Translations under genes and position numbers: made by a program | Assembly (NCBI GenBank): GCA_022495005.1 | Contig: JAGYXB010001017.1 | Span: 62,001 to 126,000, forward strand | Source of the DNA: Rhyacophila brunnea | Lineage: Eukaryota > Arthropoda > Insecta > Trichoptera > Rhyacophilidae | DNA: 64,000 nt | Direction of reading: 5' to 3' | In this document: positions 33,355 through 45,286 of the stretch, piece by piece | How positions within the stretch are numbered: position 1 is the stretch's first letter | Layout: the number at the start of each line of letters is the position of its first letter | The notes under the pieces: model-generated | Told to the model about the DNA's origin: nothing | What the model saw: only the letters and a program-made list of their open reading frames with translations | Database searches by the model: none

Positions 33355-34443
33355 CAGTGGTCGGCAAACTCATTAGTCAATAGAGTCAAATATCAACAGT
33401 ACAACGATTGAGATTTCTTTTGAGAGCCAAATTTCTTAAACTGAAATTATATGCGTAGGTAGTAAGTAGGTACACTGCTAATTTACTTAATAAACTTTAG
33501 TTAAAGTTTTAAGTCCTAATTAAATTATAGATAGGTACACTGAATAAAACTGAATACCTATCATACGTAATAATGATCTTATTTATTAATAAAAATTAAA
33601 TTAAAAGTCAGGTATCCATAAAATTGAATCATGAAAATGACTGACAAAGAGGCCATCCATGGACTGAACCGTATGCGGTTTAGATCCGTGTGCCATACTA
33701 AACTTATGATTTTTGTTCATGAAAATATATTTTCACTAAATTTGTAAGTGTAAGTGTATGGTATAAACGGATACGATCAGATGCTTATAATATACTTTGT
33801 GAAAATATATTTCCATGAATGGAAAAGATAAGCTTAGTATGGCACACGGTTCGAAACCCCATACGGTTTCTGTCCATGGATGGCATAAAACTTAATGTGA
33901 ATAATGGCCTTGCATCTCCTTGTAAAGTTTTGGTAAGTCAGGTTCGTATGTTGTTGATTTAATTTTAAGCACGATTCCAGGTTCTCATCAATAAATCGAT
34001 TTCTTAATTTACTCTTGATTTCCTCTCTTGGAAATCTTTTTACTAACCACAAAACTTGCAATATTAACATTGTTGACAGATTTTATTAAGTACAGAACTA
34101 ATGGGAAAATAATAAGTAAATACAGAACTTTATTTTTATTGACTCTTCTCCTCAGCTGCTTTCTTCCTTGCATCATCGACAGAATATTTAGCGCAAAATT
34201 ACGAGTTTTTAGTTGTATCTTTCTAAATTTCAATGCGCCAATTTTTCCCGACACATAAATACAGGTCAGTAAGCCATTTAAGTTTTGAATAAACGCGAAG
34301 TCTCGGTCTATTCAACATTACATTTACGGTTATCCTCTTCCATTTTCTTTGCTCCTTCTTTGTAGCCATGTAAAATATGGCAGAGAGCATCTGTGGCAGA
34401 GCCGCACTCAAGGGGCCAAAGAGCCGCAGTTTGCCGACCACTG
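33355..34443 (-). mobile_element. hAT-1, 1089 bp, with transposase C-terminal remnant
   Basis: Ends CAGTGGTCGGCAAACT and AGTTTGCCGACCACTG; perfect duplication CCCTAGCC (33347-33354, 34444-34451). On the minus strand 33890-34060 encodes VKRFPREEIKSKLRNRFIDE followed by NLESCLKLNQQ, which resembles the C-terminal region of hAT transposases. The rest of the transposase is absent or decayed, so it is non-autonomous. Confidence 0.85.
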
Positions 34444-34746
34444 CCCTAGCCTGAGGGCCCGTTTCAAGATGTGGGGCCATGGTGTAGGTACACCGAGTGC
34501 AATAGACAAAAGACCGATAAACGAGATATTAGGCTGTGTTGTATTGAGTAGGTTGTGTATAATTTAAATGCAATAATACTTTTTTGTCCATTTTCGATTA
34601 ATATGTTGGAACCTCAATATTAAAAAACCAAAAATCTGCGATAAACATACGGCGAAAAGAACGACTACGCCCACTACGGTGGTGGTGTAAATCAAAAGAA
34701 CATTTTTTTCGGTGGAATTCGGCATAAATATTGTAGCTCTCTAGAC

Positions 34747-35418
34747 CAGTGTTCCCCAAACTTTCGGCATCTGTGTACCCCTTCTATAATTTTCGTAACA
34801 CCGAGTACTCCTCGTCAAAGAAAAATGCATATTAGTACTTTAATAACAATCAAAATATATTCCTTTTGTAGTACATAAACAAAATAATAATAAACGAAAA
34901 ATAAAATTCATTCATAATAAAATATAAATAAAAGTTAAATTATAAAAAATAGCATTCATTATAAACCATGAGAAGGATGAAATTATTTATGTTGAAACGA
35001 CAGATCATCATAATTTGGTTCCCTGGTTATTAATTTTAATCTGAGATGCGGTTCCACACCCAAAGGCTGTTCCTTTTTTGACTCAATGTCTACAAATGCT
35101 GAAAAAGCAACTTCACATAGATATGAAGTTGAAAAAGGCAATGTATTTCAGGAATTTCTCTGTTAAAACTGGATATACATGTTGCATTTGCAACCTAAAT
35201 GCTGTTTAAGTACACTCCTTATATTTATTTTGCAAGAATCCGTCTGAAGCTAATAATTTCAACAATTGCTCTTCTTCCGCATGCGATAAACCTTCTAGCA
35301 TGGATGTTGTATTAATGCTTGTTGCACCAGGCGTAGCCATAACCCGGTGCAGCGCGTACCCCCACCAAACTCTTCCCGTACCCCAGGGGGTATGCGTACC
35401 ACACTTTGGGAAACACTG
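34747..35418 (-). mobile_element. hAT-2, 672 bp, with transposase C-terminal remnant
   Basis: Ends CAGTGTTCCCCAAACTTTCG and TTTGGGAAACACTG; perfect duplication CTCTAGAC (34739-34746, 35419-35426). The minus strand contains decayed hAT transposase words such as EEEQLLKLLASDGFLQ-like and GVEPHLRLKL-like pieces, split between frames. Same family as 13796-15025. Confidence 0.85.
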
Positions 35419-36261
35419 CTCTAGACCAAGCGGGTAGCACAGCCGATATTATTTAAGTAATCTTTTAGCATACTAGGTACACATGTCCAGCATGGTCGCT
35501 GTTCACTTCCAATCCGCCAGTCGCTGATGACACGCTCAACGGTTACCGCCACTATGCCTCCAAATTAATAAAAACTAGGAGAAACTGTACAAATATATCG
35601 CCGTGTATTGTGAAAATATGTAAAAATATTTATATGAAGAAGAAAAAGAGCCTATGTGACTAATTTACATTCTCCTCCTTGCCCCCCCCAATAATAAATC
35701 CTGGGTGCGCCACTTTTACCAATACAATATGAAGCAAGATAAACGCTCGTGATAAAAGTCTTTACATACAGCGAAGTCTTATTACACAATACCATAGTTT
35801 CAATTTTGCAAACCGTTTTGGTCTTGAAAAATTCTGCCCTGTCGATTGGGTTATTTTATGCAGAAATGCATTCGCAAATCAACAAATACACTGACGGACT
35901 TTTTCACGGATCACATGTCTTACTATTTACGCTTTTATCGATATCTACCGGGAAAAAAACACATCAGATTGAGAAAAATATAAAAATGGATAACATTCAA
36001 CGTATTCATAGAAAAATATTGAAATTCTAAAGATAATTAATAATAAATCAACACAACATTTCTATACAAAGAAATCCTCGGCCAATATGAACTTCAAAAC
36101 AACGCTCCGAAAAATAAAACTGTGGGTATTTACTTAAATTGTTAGTCTAGAGATGAAATTAATAATTATCAAAATTTAGTTTCTTTTTCAAATATGTATC
36201 ATTAGTGATTGTCAAAAATGTATGAAAATCTACCGAAATTTATGAAAATTAGAAACATAGA

Positions 36262-36538
36262 CTGTGACATCCCTAGACAAAATTCTGCCCCATTTTTTAT
36301 ACAATAATTTTTATCATCCGTGCTCGTATCGTTTCTAAACTAGACATCGCAAACCCGACAAAAATAAAACTCCTGTTAACCCTTTTATGCTAATTAATAC
36401 ACTTTATTTCCAACGTTATTGCGTTATTAAGTACTATTTATATATTATACCAAATGATACTCCTCGATTTGCTGCCCTTCGAGTAACTGCCGCCCCCCAA
36501 GCGACGCTCAATCTGCCTACCCACATAGGACGTCACTG
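36262..36538. mobile_element. short hAT-type element, same family as 14020-14625
   Basis: Ends CTGTGACATCCCTAGAC and, inverted, GGACGTCACTG, with flanks AACATAGA and TACTTAGA (six of eight bases shared). Words CTAGACATCGCAAACCCGAC match the interior of 14020-14625 inverted. A second truncated left end begins at 36723 (CAGTGACGTCCCTAGAC). Confidence 0.6.
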
Positions 36539-37584
36539 TACTTAGATAGGATTTAAAGTGTGCATATTGTTGTAATATCAAAAGAAGTATATTATCTTAA
36601 ATGAAGCCATGAGATTGTGAAAAGAAAACCTTTTATCTAATTTTACATTTCAATAGATTTGACGAAAAATCATATTTCATCTTTGTGTTGACCTAAATAT
36701 TTATATATTACACTGATACCAGTGACGTCCCTAGACAAAATGCCGCCCCTAGGCAGCGCCAAAATGCTGCCCCATTTTTTATCATCCTTTCATGAGTGCA
36801 GTATCTAAGAAATGTGCTGTATGGATCCATTACTAACAAAATATCAGACTAATTATTCGCAAATCTGCCCGTGTCGTGTATGGTCATCAAGGACGTCGAA
36901 GGGCAACGGCAGTAAACCAGATATCGCGAACCTGGAAAAACCAGTGAGCTGAATTTATTAATGAAAAGATATTTTTGTTATTACTAAGTTAGTACATTTA
37001 CTGCTGACCATATAATTACTAATTAACTACCACATTTAAATATCATGTTAATTATATCTAATGGCCAACTAATAGGGATAGGTGGAGGGAGCTGTTGGAG
37101 GAGGCCAAGACCCACACCGGGTTGTCGTGCCCCTGATGATGATGAGTATTCTGGTTCAGCGGAGGATAGGTATTGCAAATAAAAGACGGTAGTAGTGGTA
37201 GTTCGTGATGATGGAGGAGGCGAGAATTTATTTTTACTGTTTCAAATAACTGATGCGATTCGCATCGATTGTACCCTTGTAGTTAAGTATTTGAATGCGA
37301 TATAATAGATATAACGGCAATTCGCTGCGATGTGTCTTTAACGGAATCTTGTAATCGAATGAGATATCCAATCGATTCTGACCCGCTATTTTTATTGACC
37401 AACGCACTATGAAATAATATGTTGAAATTATTTTGAAATAATATTAATTCGGAACGATATGAAACTGCAGATCCGCTATCTCATAACATTACGAAATCAT
37501 ATTATATATAGATACTGACTGATTGTACGTAACACATGAATATTTAATAAATAATAATATACTTAATTGAGTTTTAAGTTACAG

Positions 37585-37659
37585 GACTCCGATGACGTTA
37601 GTTCGTCTATTTATATCGACAAAGGGCCAAACCTTCCACAAAAATACGTCTTTGTATAA
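37585..37659 (+). other. possible terminal coding exon, unassigned
   Basis: After an acceptor AGTTACAG, 24 codons read DSDDVSSSIYIDKGPNLPQK and then YVFV to a TAA. An AATAAA follows near 37856. Composition and codon choice look coding against the AT-rich background. No upstream exon was identified, so this could be the end of an unrecognised plus-strand gene or chance. Confidence 0.25.
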
Positions 37660-38001
37660 AATTTAAAATATTCTTGCTGTGCATTGTCGTTGTCGCTTGA
37701 CACCACTTTATATGAGGTAGGTGGCGGTATTACAGAGGTTCTCAAACCAATAAGGTATTTTAGGTCTAGTTCAGACCAAGATACATTGCTTCACGAACTT
37801 CATGAACAAATTAATAATCATTGTAGGTACACGTATTCTGCGAAAGTTGTATCAAAATAAAATTCTGAGCATTTATGAATACTTAATGTGTTCTCATAGA
37901 AATGTCATAGCACGGTTCTTGGGCTAGACTAGGCTTTACAAGATTAAACGTTATGTAACTTTTGAGTATATGTATTTCAATTTGTATTTTTGGATAGTTA
38001 A

Positions 38002-38735
38002 GGGGGGACATGCTCGTCGAAGGTCAAAATTGAGTTTTTATTGTATTTTCAAACCATGATCCTGGACACTCCTTAAACGTTGTAGATAATCTATTTATAA
38101 AATTTTGAAGCCTTATTATCCTTTATAGTTATTTTAAACATTTGACGACTGCATAAAGTATTTTTGTTACATAAAATAGTATTCTTTTAAACCTCTCGCT
38201 CTAATGTTTTAAAATATAGTCATATTTCGGTACATAACTGTGCAGTGGTGTTAAGATTTTTTACGTTTATTAATTTTTAAACGCATTTATGAAACCATTA
38301 GTATAATTTATTACGAGATAATTTTTGTGAAATATTCACGATAAAAAATTATATTGATAATCTCTGTGATCCCAAATTTGACAAGAATTAGGCATTTTAT
38401 TATTCAAAAATCGGCAAGATTAACACATTTTAAGATGATTCTAAAGATATTTATTATAAGCTATGTCCTTGACCATTCAAGTGTGATAAAAATCTTATGA
38501 ATAATGATTGCTTTATAATAATTATTGACCTAAGAAGAAGGTGGTGTTTTTTGAAATACGCCATTTCTTTTGTCATTCCCTAGTGGTTAAACTACAACAT
38601 ACGGCCGTAGCCATAAAATGACAAACTATAATTAAAGTAGGGAGTAAAATTATGTTAACGCGCGTGTTTGAACATGTACCTAACCGAATTTTTTTTTTTT
38701 TTAAACAGTACATATTCAAACACGCGCGTCAATAT
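38002..38735 (+). mobile_element. TTAA foldback element, one arm plus loop and start of second arm
   Basis: After TTAA (37998-38001) the left arm runs GGGGGGACATGCTCGTCG ... GTGTTTGAACATGTA, as in 43894-44572. A T-rich loop follows, then only about 30 bp of the inverted arm (CATATTCAAACACGCGCG) before similarity ends. The distal end and its TTAA are missing. Confidence 0.8.
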
Positions 38736-38929
38736 TATTTTAGTTCTATTTTATTCTATTCTAGTAGTCCAGAAGCTAGACTAGCACTTTACCAGCAAAG
38801 TGGAGCATAATGTTTTCTGTTGGTCTTTTTACATTGAAAATAACTTGTGCACGATATCATCGTAAAACATCATATTTTACGCCTACCGAAGAACACGGTT
38901 ATCGTGATGTGGGGTCTAGGACGATTCGG

Positions 38930-39355
38930 TGCCGGGACAGCTGGGCGCTACGCAATCGAATGAAATTCGAAAATAAATAGACGTTCTTGAATTATATAGA
39001 TATATTTTTAAAATATATATTTAATACTTACCTACCTTTATATTGTTATTTAATATTTGGTGAGAATTTAAAATGCACACTTAAATAATGATGTAATTGT
39101 GCATATGTTTAAGATCCAATGATAAAAGATTTATTTTTTATTTTTACATAAAGCGTCATGCATAATAATTCTCAATTCGTAATAAAAAACATTTAGTATG
39201 TTAAGAGCAAAATGAATTAAAACTACTAAGTAGTAGATAGAAACTTATTAAAATTCCTCCTCTACTTTCTGTATTTAATTTTAACGAACGTCTATTTATT
39301 TCATTCGACAGTGGGGCATCCAGTTGTCTTAGGGTCTATTTGTCCCAGTACCGTC
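38930..39355. mobile_element. putative inverted-repeat element, about 425 bp
   Basis: CGGTGCCGGGACAG and AATAAATAGACGTTC on the left are mirrored by GAACGTCTATTTATTTC and TTTGTCCCAGTACCG on the right. No target duplication resolved. The interior is AT-rich. Confidence 0.5.
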
Positions 39356-39434
39356 ATGTCTAATCTACTCTACGCTGAAAATAAAGGGTAACGCATTGAC
39401 GACTTTGGGTGCCCAAGACACCAACAGGTATGGA

Positions 39435-39900
39435 CAGTGACGTCCCTAGGCAAAGTTCCGCCCCCTTTCATTTTAAGTTCCAAATTTTCTACAAATTCGT
39501 TAGATACCTACAAAATACCGATTTTATTATCTCTTTTCGGCTGCCTTAAGCAAATACATAAAAACTCTTTAAAAGGACATACTTCATACTGAAGATTAGA
39601 GAATTACTCTCAAATAGTGGTGTTTTTATGTACATGGAGGCCTGTAGCACTGACAGAGGCGGCACCCTTGTAAAAAATTGTCTGTGCGATAAACCGCCAT
39701 TACAATATGTATTACAATAAAATAATAACTATGTTGTGAGGATTATTATTTTATACATCGATTCATTATCGATATGATATCGAAAGGTCGTCTGTTTCAT
39801 GTAAAGTTACCTCTGTTCTCAAAAGTTGTAATATTTCTATTCGTTTATTCGCCGCCCCCTATGCAGCGCACGACCTGCCTACCCCCACGACACGTCACTG
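39435..39900. mobile_element. hAT-type element, family of 14020-14625 (466 bp)
   Basis: Ends CAGTGACGTCCCTAGG and, inverted, CAGTGACGTGTCG. The flanks share only GGT, so the duplication has decayed. No coding sequence. Confidence 0.65.
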
Positions 39901-40037
39901 GGTTTCGTAACTCCCTTAGCCAATAAATATGCATGTGCAATAGTTATGTTGGTAGGGTTATAAACATCTTTGAATGGTGTTTTTTTTGTTTGGATTGTGT
40001 AAAAATCGCCATTGGAGGAAGGTAAGTAAAAAACTCT

Positions 40038-40321
40038 GGTGAATATGCCGCAGATGCCCGCATGAGATTTTATAACTTTATTTTTAGACCAAACCAAATC
40101 TACCCCAACCTATTATTATAACCTAATGTAATCTTAGTTTGTGATAATGATGCATCAAAATATATGAAAATTTCAAATTTTAAATTAACAATTATTGGAT
40201 CGAAAAGCATTTACGCCGACAGAAAAAGATATTCGATATGATTGTCTACATGGAATAAATAGTGTTTTCGTTAAAAAAACAAACCATAAAAGCTCATGCG
40301 GGCATCTACGGCACAATTACC
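40038..40321. mobile_element. family M MITE, 284 bp, intact
   Basis: Left end GGTGAATATGCCGCAGATGC and right end, inverted, GGTAATTGTGCCGTAGATGC, with perfect duplication AAAACTCT (40030-40037, 40322-40329). Matches the split copy at 7208-8745. Confidence 0.85.
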
Positions 40322-40329
40322 AAAACTCT

Positions 40330-40602
40330 TGTGAACCACTGGTGTATCCCTTGCATAAGCTCGGCGCAGTCATCTCGGAGAGTTGGATGTTGGAAGCAGA
40401 CGACGGGTCTCGAGAGGCGAGTGGGGCACGCTCTGGTCTGCCAGAGACCCACTTATTTCAAGTTCAGCGTATCGGTTTATTATTAGGCCTTCCACCTCGC
40501 CGTTCGCATCTCTCCGGTTAACCGTGTCGCTGATTAATCTCTTCTCTGACCGAGTGCACTACGGTCACATCCCGCGGGAAATCGGATTCCATTAAAAAAA
40601 AA
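40330..40602 (+). repeat. GC-rich insertion with poly(A) tail, possible SINE
   Basis: About 260 bp clearly GC-richer than its surroundings (CTCGGCGCAG..., GGTCTGCCAGAGACCC), ending ATTCCATT followed by an A-run. This is the form of a retroposed short element. No A-box or B-box could be identified and no target duplication was found. Confidence 0.4.
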
Positions 40603-41353
40603 AAAACAAACATAATAATAATATTACCAACAATAATATACCTCCATAAATACCTACATATCTTGAACCATAAACAATATAGGTACAATTAAATAAAATG
40701 ATTAAAAATAATAAAACGTTATAGATTATCTATGTATTGATTTATGTCAATTTACAGCAGTACAATAATAATAATGCGGGTATAATTTCCTAATAAATGA
40801 CGATATAAATATATTGTAATAGACATTTTGTATTATTACAATCTACATAGTAATATGTGACACGAATTCAGTGCAGTTGACGTATATATTAAAATAATCT
40901 TTTAACGATATGTATTTAATTCCGTTAGAACACACGTTTAGAAAGATGTGTAAACTGTAAAATTGTAAACTAATAAATATACATTAAAAATGAAATGCCA
41001 CTATGTACACTAATACATAGTTGAATTAATTTAAATAACATATTTAAATGAGAGTTCCTATTTATTAATTTTATGTGAAGATTTCAAAATTAAATATTAA
41101 TAATATAAAGCTTTTAGATTAAAGTATAGTGTAAAACAAATAATAATATTAATAAACGTCTATATTTAATAAAAAATAAATGTGTAAAAGAATATCCGAA
41201 ATTAAACTAAACTTTTATCATTGTTTGTAAAGAATAAAACTATCTCAATAAAGTTTAAATAAATAACTGAGTTATTTATGTCGTTCTGTGTCAGTTAATA
41301 TATTTTTAACATCAGCTGTAGACAGATTCGTAATGCCGTGATGAACAATGATG
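40603..41353. other. AT-rich stretch without recognised features
   Basis: Very AT-rich, many AATAAT and TATTTAAA words. I see no gene, repeat family or structured element here; the distal promoter of the exon at 41488 may lie in it. Confidence 0.4.
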
Positions 41354-41360
41354 TATAAAA
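41354..41360 (+). promoter_or_regulatory. TATA box for the exon at 41488
   Basis: TATAAAA, about 30 bp before CACTTTCCGTT and 128 bp before the ATG. An arthropod-type initiator TTCAGTT also occurs at 41435-41441. Which one is the start site is not decided. Confidence 0.4.
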
Positions 41361-41487
41361 ACTAGAGTGATGCACTTTCCGTTAATTCGAGCGTGAAAAA
41401 TCCCATGAGAAAATTTTTGCAAAGAGAGTTCTAGTTCAGTTTTAATTAACGCCATTTTTAAAACGTTTTATTTATAACACAATCAAT

Positions 41488-41542
41488 ATGAATTATATTA
41501 GTTTAATAGGAAGTGTTACTGTGTGGGTGATTTTAATGCAAG
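41488..41542 (+). CDS. probable signal-peptide first exon of an unidentified secreted protein gene
   Basis: ATG begins MNYISLIGSVTVWVILMQ, a typical short signal peptide, and the frame ends in phase 1 exactly at donor AAG/GTATGT. A TATA box lies upstream. The same layout (about 17-18 codons, phase 1, GTATGT) is seen in the first exon of the Ly6 gene at 4548-4599, so a small secreted or GPI-anchored protein is plausible. No downstream exon was found; the rest may lie beyond the window or be too short to see. Confidence 0.4.
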
Positions 41543-41874
41543 GTATGTAAACATTGTAATATGCAGTTATTAAGGAGCAGTTTAAAGATGAAATTGTGTA
41601 TCTTTCAAGCATTATAATATTATATATGTATATTTTAAAAAAAAGTTTATAAGTTATTTAACTTTTTCATCAGACAATCAATTAGATTGTCATAAATATT
41701 TTCGGATTTAGCTAAAAATACTCTGCAGTCAAAAATAATATAGAAATTAGCAGTAGCTCTAGGATGTTATGAATGAAATATCGCTACCTGAAAGCAACAG
41801 TGGGATACGTAAAAATACTAGTTTTGAGATAATTGAACTTTAATGTTTGTGGAATACAAATAAAATAGTTATCT

Positions 41875-42266
41875 ATATGAAGCGCCTAGTTTCAAAAGCC
41901 CCTAAAACGGTTTTTGAAAAATTTTGAGTTAGATATGTATTTAGATGGATATTTTTGTTACCTATATTATGGCCAAAGATTGAACTTTATAAAACGCCAA
42001 AAACCGTTAATACGTATGATCAAAAATTAGGGTAAATTTCAAAACCCGCTAAAATGGGTGGGTGTGCTTTTCAAATACCCCTAAAATGCAAAACCAAAAT
42101 ACTCTTTAGAATGTAACGAATTAAAAAATAAAAACATAAAGTTCACAGATTTAATAGATATGATTTTTTTTCATTTTTCTCAAAACCACCTAAAATCGTT
42201 TTTCCCATTTTTCTCAGAACTACCAAAAACCGTTTTAGGGGCTTTTGAAACTAGGCGCTTCATATG
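41875..42266. mobile_element. inverted-repeat element, about 390 bp
   Basis: ATATGAAGCGCCTAGTTTCA and AAAGCCCCTAAAACGG on the left are mirrored at the right end by CCGTTTTAGGGGCTTTTGAA and CTAGGCGCTTCATAT. Similar CCCCTAAAA words recur inside. It lies about 330 bp into the presumed first intron of the 41488 gene. Target duplication unclear. Confidence 0.65.
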
Positions 42267-43889
42267 TATATTTTGTTTTTTTGCGGTGTAAAATATATGG
42301 TACTTAATGGTAGGATTTTTTGTATAATATTATACAAAAATGACATTATCATTAAGCAGTGGGGTATCTTAGTTATCACACTGTTGCAATAATTGAAGTA
42401 ACAGGATAATTTTAATAAATGTGACAGCGGCATTTTTTCTTTTAAATGGAGTAGGTATTATATTTTTTGATTAACACAATCACTGCGTACCTTTTAATTA
42501 ATTTTTAATTACCACATTTAAATAACACGCTAATTGCATATAATGGCCATTTAACAGGGAAACGGCAGCCGTGTCGTCCGCGTACAACGTGTTTTAAATC
42601 TCAGTGATTCATTATGTAGTTTCAGGGGCGAAGAGTGGAGATAGGCTGTTAGGATTCGACATAAATAGTGCACACTAAACTTTGTCACTCAAACGTATTT
42701 GTTTTAAGACTAGGTACAACTTGTAGATGGTTAAACGGTGACAAAACAGAATAGTGAAAAACCAGGGGAAAAATAAAACATTCATTTTTGTGGAATCTAT
42801 TTATTAATTAAATACTTATAAAACTTAAGTTTATAAACGAAATATATATAAATATTTAATATTTAAAAAAAAAATTAGGTAGGTAAGTATTTTTTTTTGC
42901 AAAACCGTTATTTTGAAAAATGGAGGATATGAATTTACAATCTTGGCATGCGTAATTAATACTTAAAAAGTTATTTTAAACATGTTTGTAAAATAATATA
43001 CTTTTTCTTCAAGACAGTGAAGAAATGATTGAATAATTTTCGTAAATCAAAAGAATATGATTATGTCAATGCTGTGTGCGAAATAAGTCTGAAAAAATAG
43101 TAAAAAAAAGTACCAAATTAACCATTAGGTATAGGAAAACAAAGTACGGAAAAGAGAAAAGGATCAAAACGAATTAATCTACTGAAATCGTAGCTTAATT
43201 ACTAGTTCATATAGTACATACAAAGATGTCGTCCAAAACATTATCATTTTTAACTGTCATCAAAAAAGTAATTTTAAACGTCTTATTCTCATTTTTATTT
43301 CACACACAGTTTTATGGTGTGCAATAAGTATGTAAGTGATGCTGTCTTTTACTACGCAAAGTTTCCTGAAATATTCTAAATGTAATATTGTAGTGTATAA
43401 AATCGTGTCCGAAAATATGTACGTATGCTGTTCGCCGTATCACACTTCGCCGTGAAATGTTGTTTCGGAAATATATGGTCGTACATTAAAAACAGTCCAA
43501 CTTCTTTGGGTCGTTTAGTGCTGAAATAAAATTCATGTCTAAATAAAACACGGTTATTGTCAGTTTACAGGAAGCCAGCGGCGAACAAATTTTGAAAATA
43601 GCCGATATACTGGAATATTTGTTAGGTTAGGTTAGGTTTTCATTCTTGAAGTCAGAATTTTGCCAAAATTGGCTATGAAAATTGGCACGGTTCCCGCCTG
43701 GTTTCCTGTAAACCGACTTGTACCTAAAAAACTTACAAAATACGTAATAAAAACTACCGAAATACACGGGAAAGACAGTAGAAAATAGGTACCTATGTAA
43801 TTAAATTAGAAATACAGAACAACGCGTATTGTACTGTGAAATGTATTACGTACAATTTACTTGTAACATTGTAAAATATCGTCACCCCA
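42267..43889. other. stretch with minor shared repeats only
   Basis: 42505-42560 (TTACCACATTTAAATA..TAATTGCATATAATGGCC) resembles 37015-37065. 43566-43725 matches 8769-8893. No gene recognised. Confidence 0.4.
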
Positions 43890-43893
43890 TTAA

Positions 43894-45282
43894 GGGGGGA
43901 CATGCTCGTCGAAGGTCAAAATTGAGTTTTTATTGTATTTTCAAACCACGATCCTGGACACTCCTTAAACGTTGTAGATAATCTATTTATATAATATTGA
44001 AGCCTTATTATCCTTTATAGTTACTTTAAACATTTGATGACTGCATAAAGTATTTTTGTTACATAAAATAGTATTCTTTTAAACCTCTCGCTCTAATGTT
44101 TTAGAATATAGTCATATTTCGGTACATAACTGTGCAGTGGTGTTAAGATTTTTTACATTTATTAATTTTCAAACGCATTTATAAAACCATTAGTATAATT
44201 TATTATGAGATAATTTTTGTAAAATATTCACGATAAAAAATTATATTGATAATCTCTGTGATCCCAAATTTGACAAGAATTAGGCATTTTATTATTCAAA
44301 AAATCTGCAAGATTAACGCATTTGAAGATAATTCTAAAGATATTTATTATAAGCTATGTCTTTGACCATTCAAGTGTGATAAACATCTTATGAATAATGA
44401 TTGCTTTATAATAATTATTGACCTAAGAATAAGGTAGTGTTTTTTTGAAATACGCCATTTCTTTTGTCATTCCCCAGTGGTTAAACTACAACATACGGCC
44501 GTAGCCATAAATTGAGAAACTATAATTGAAGTAGGGAGTAAAATTATATTGACGCGCGTGTTTGAACATGTATCGTTTAAAAAAAATTAAAAAAAATTCG
44601 GTTAGGTACATGTTCAAACACGCGCGTTAACATAATTTTACTCCCTACTTTAATTATAGTTTGTCAATTTATGGCTACGGCCGTATGTTGTAGCTTAACC
44701 ACTGGGGAATGCCAAAAGAAATGGCGTATTTCAAAAAAACTACCTTATTCTTAGGTCAATAATTATTATAAAGCAATCATTATTCGTAGGATGTTTATTA
44801 CACTTGAATGTGTCAAAGACATAGCTTATAACGAGTATCTTTAGAATTGTCTTCAAATGTGTTAATCTTGCCGATTTTTGAATAATAAAATGCCTAATTC
44901 TTGTCAAATTTGGGATCACAGAGATTATCAATATAATTTTTATCGTGAATATTTTACAAAAATTATCTCGTAATAAATTATACTAATGGTTTTATAAATG
45001 CGTTTAAAAATTAATAAATGTAAAAAATCTTAACACCACTGCACAGTTATGTACCGAAATATGACTATATTCTAAAACATTAGAGCGAGAGGTTAAAAAG
45101 AATACTATTTTATGTAACAAAAATACTTTATGCAGTCATCAAATGTTTAAAATAACTATAAAGGATAATAAGGCTTCAAAATTATATAAATTGATTATCT
45201 ACAACGTTTAAGCAGTGTCCAGGATCATGGTTTGAAAATACAATAAAAACTCAATTTCGACCTACGACGAGCACGTGGGCCG
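43894..45282. mobile_element. foldback element with about 680-bp inverted arms, TTAA target duplication
   Basis: TTAA flanks both ends (43890-43893 and 45283-45286). The left arm 43894-44572 and right arm 44607-45282 are inverted copies around a 34-bp loop. The arms start with GGGGGGACATGCTCGTCGAAGG and its counterpart CGGCCCACGTGCTCGTCGTAGG, and meet at CGCGCGTGTTTGAACATGTA. The arms differ at scattered positions, so this is an aged genomic structure rather than a fold-back assembly artefact. The TTAA duplication suggests mobilisation by a piggyBac-type transposase. No protein is encoded. Partial copies are at 736-805, 11884-12548 and 38002-38735. Confidence 0.85.
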
Positions 45283-45286
45283 TTAA

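Larger units (their letters stand above)
32711..35715. mobile_element. composite: hAT family P carrying two nested hAT elements
   Basis: Outer ends CAGTGGCGCACCCAGG and CCTGGGTGCGCCACT(T), flanked by TTACCAAC (32703-32710) and TTACCAAT (35716-35723), an 8-bp duplication with one mismatch. The shell is about 1.2 kb of non-coding DNA matching 3373-4220. Inside are hAT-1 at 33355-34443 and hAT-2 at 34747-35418, each with its own perfect duplication. The same nested arrangement recurs, inverted, from 59399 to the window end. Confidence 0.88.
35724..37997. other. mixed stretch: repeat fragments and two unassigned open segments
   Basis: 35749-36030 (+) is open for 93 codons from MIKVFTYSEVLL and contains FHGSHVLLFTLLSIS; I do not recognise it and it may be chance. 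36262-36538 and 36723-36800 are hAT fragments. 37080-37145 (GGTGGAGGGAGCTGTTGGAG ... GATGATGATG) is a LINE 3' end. 37585-37659 is exon-like and listed separately. Confidence 0.35.
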
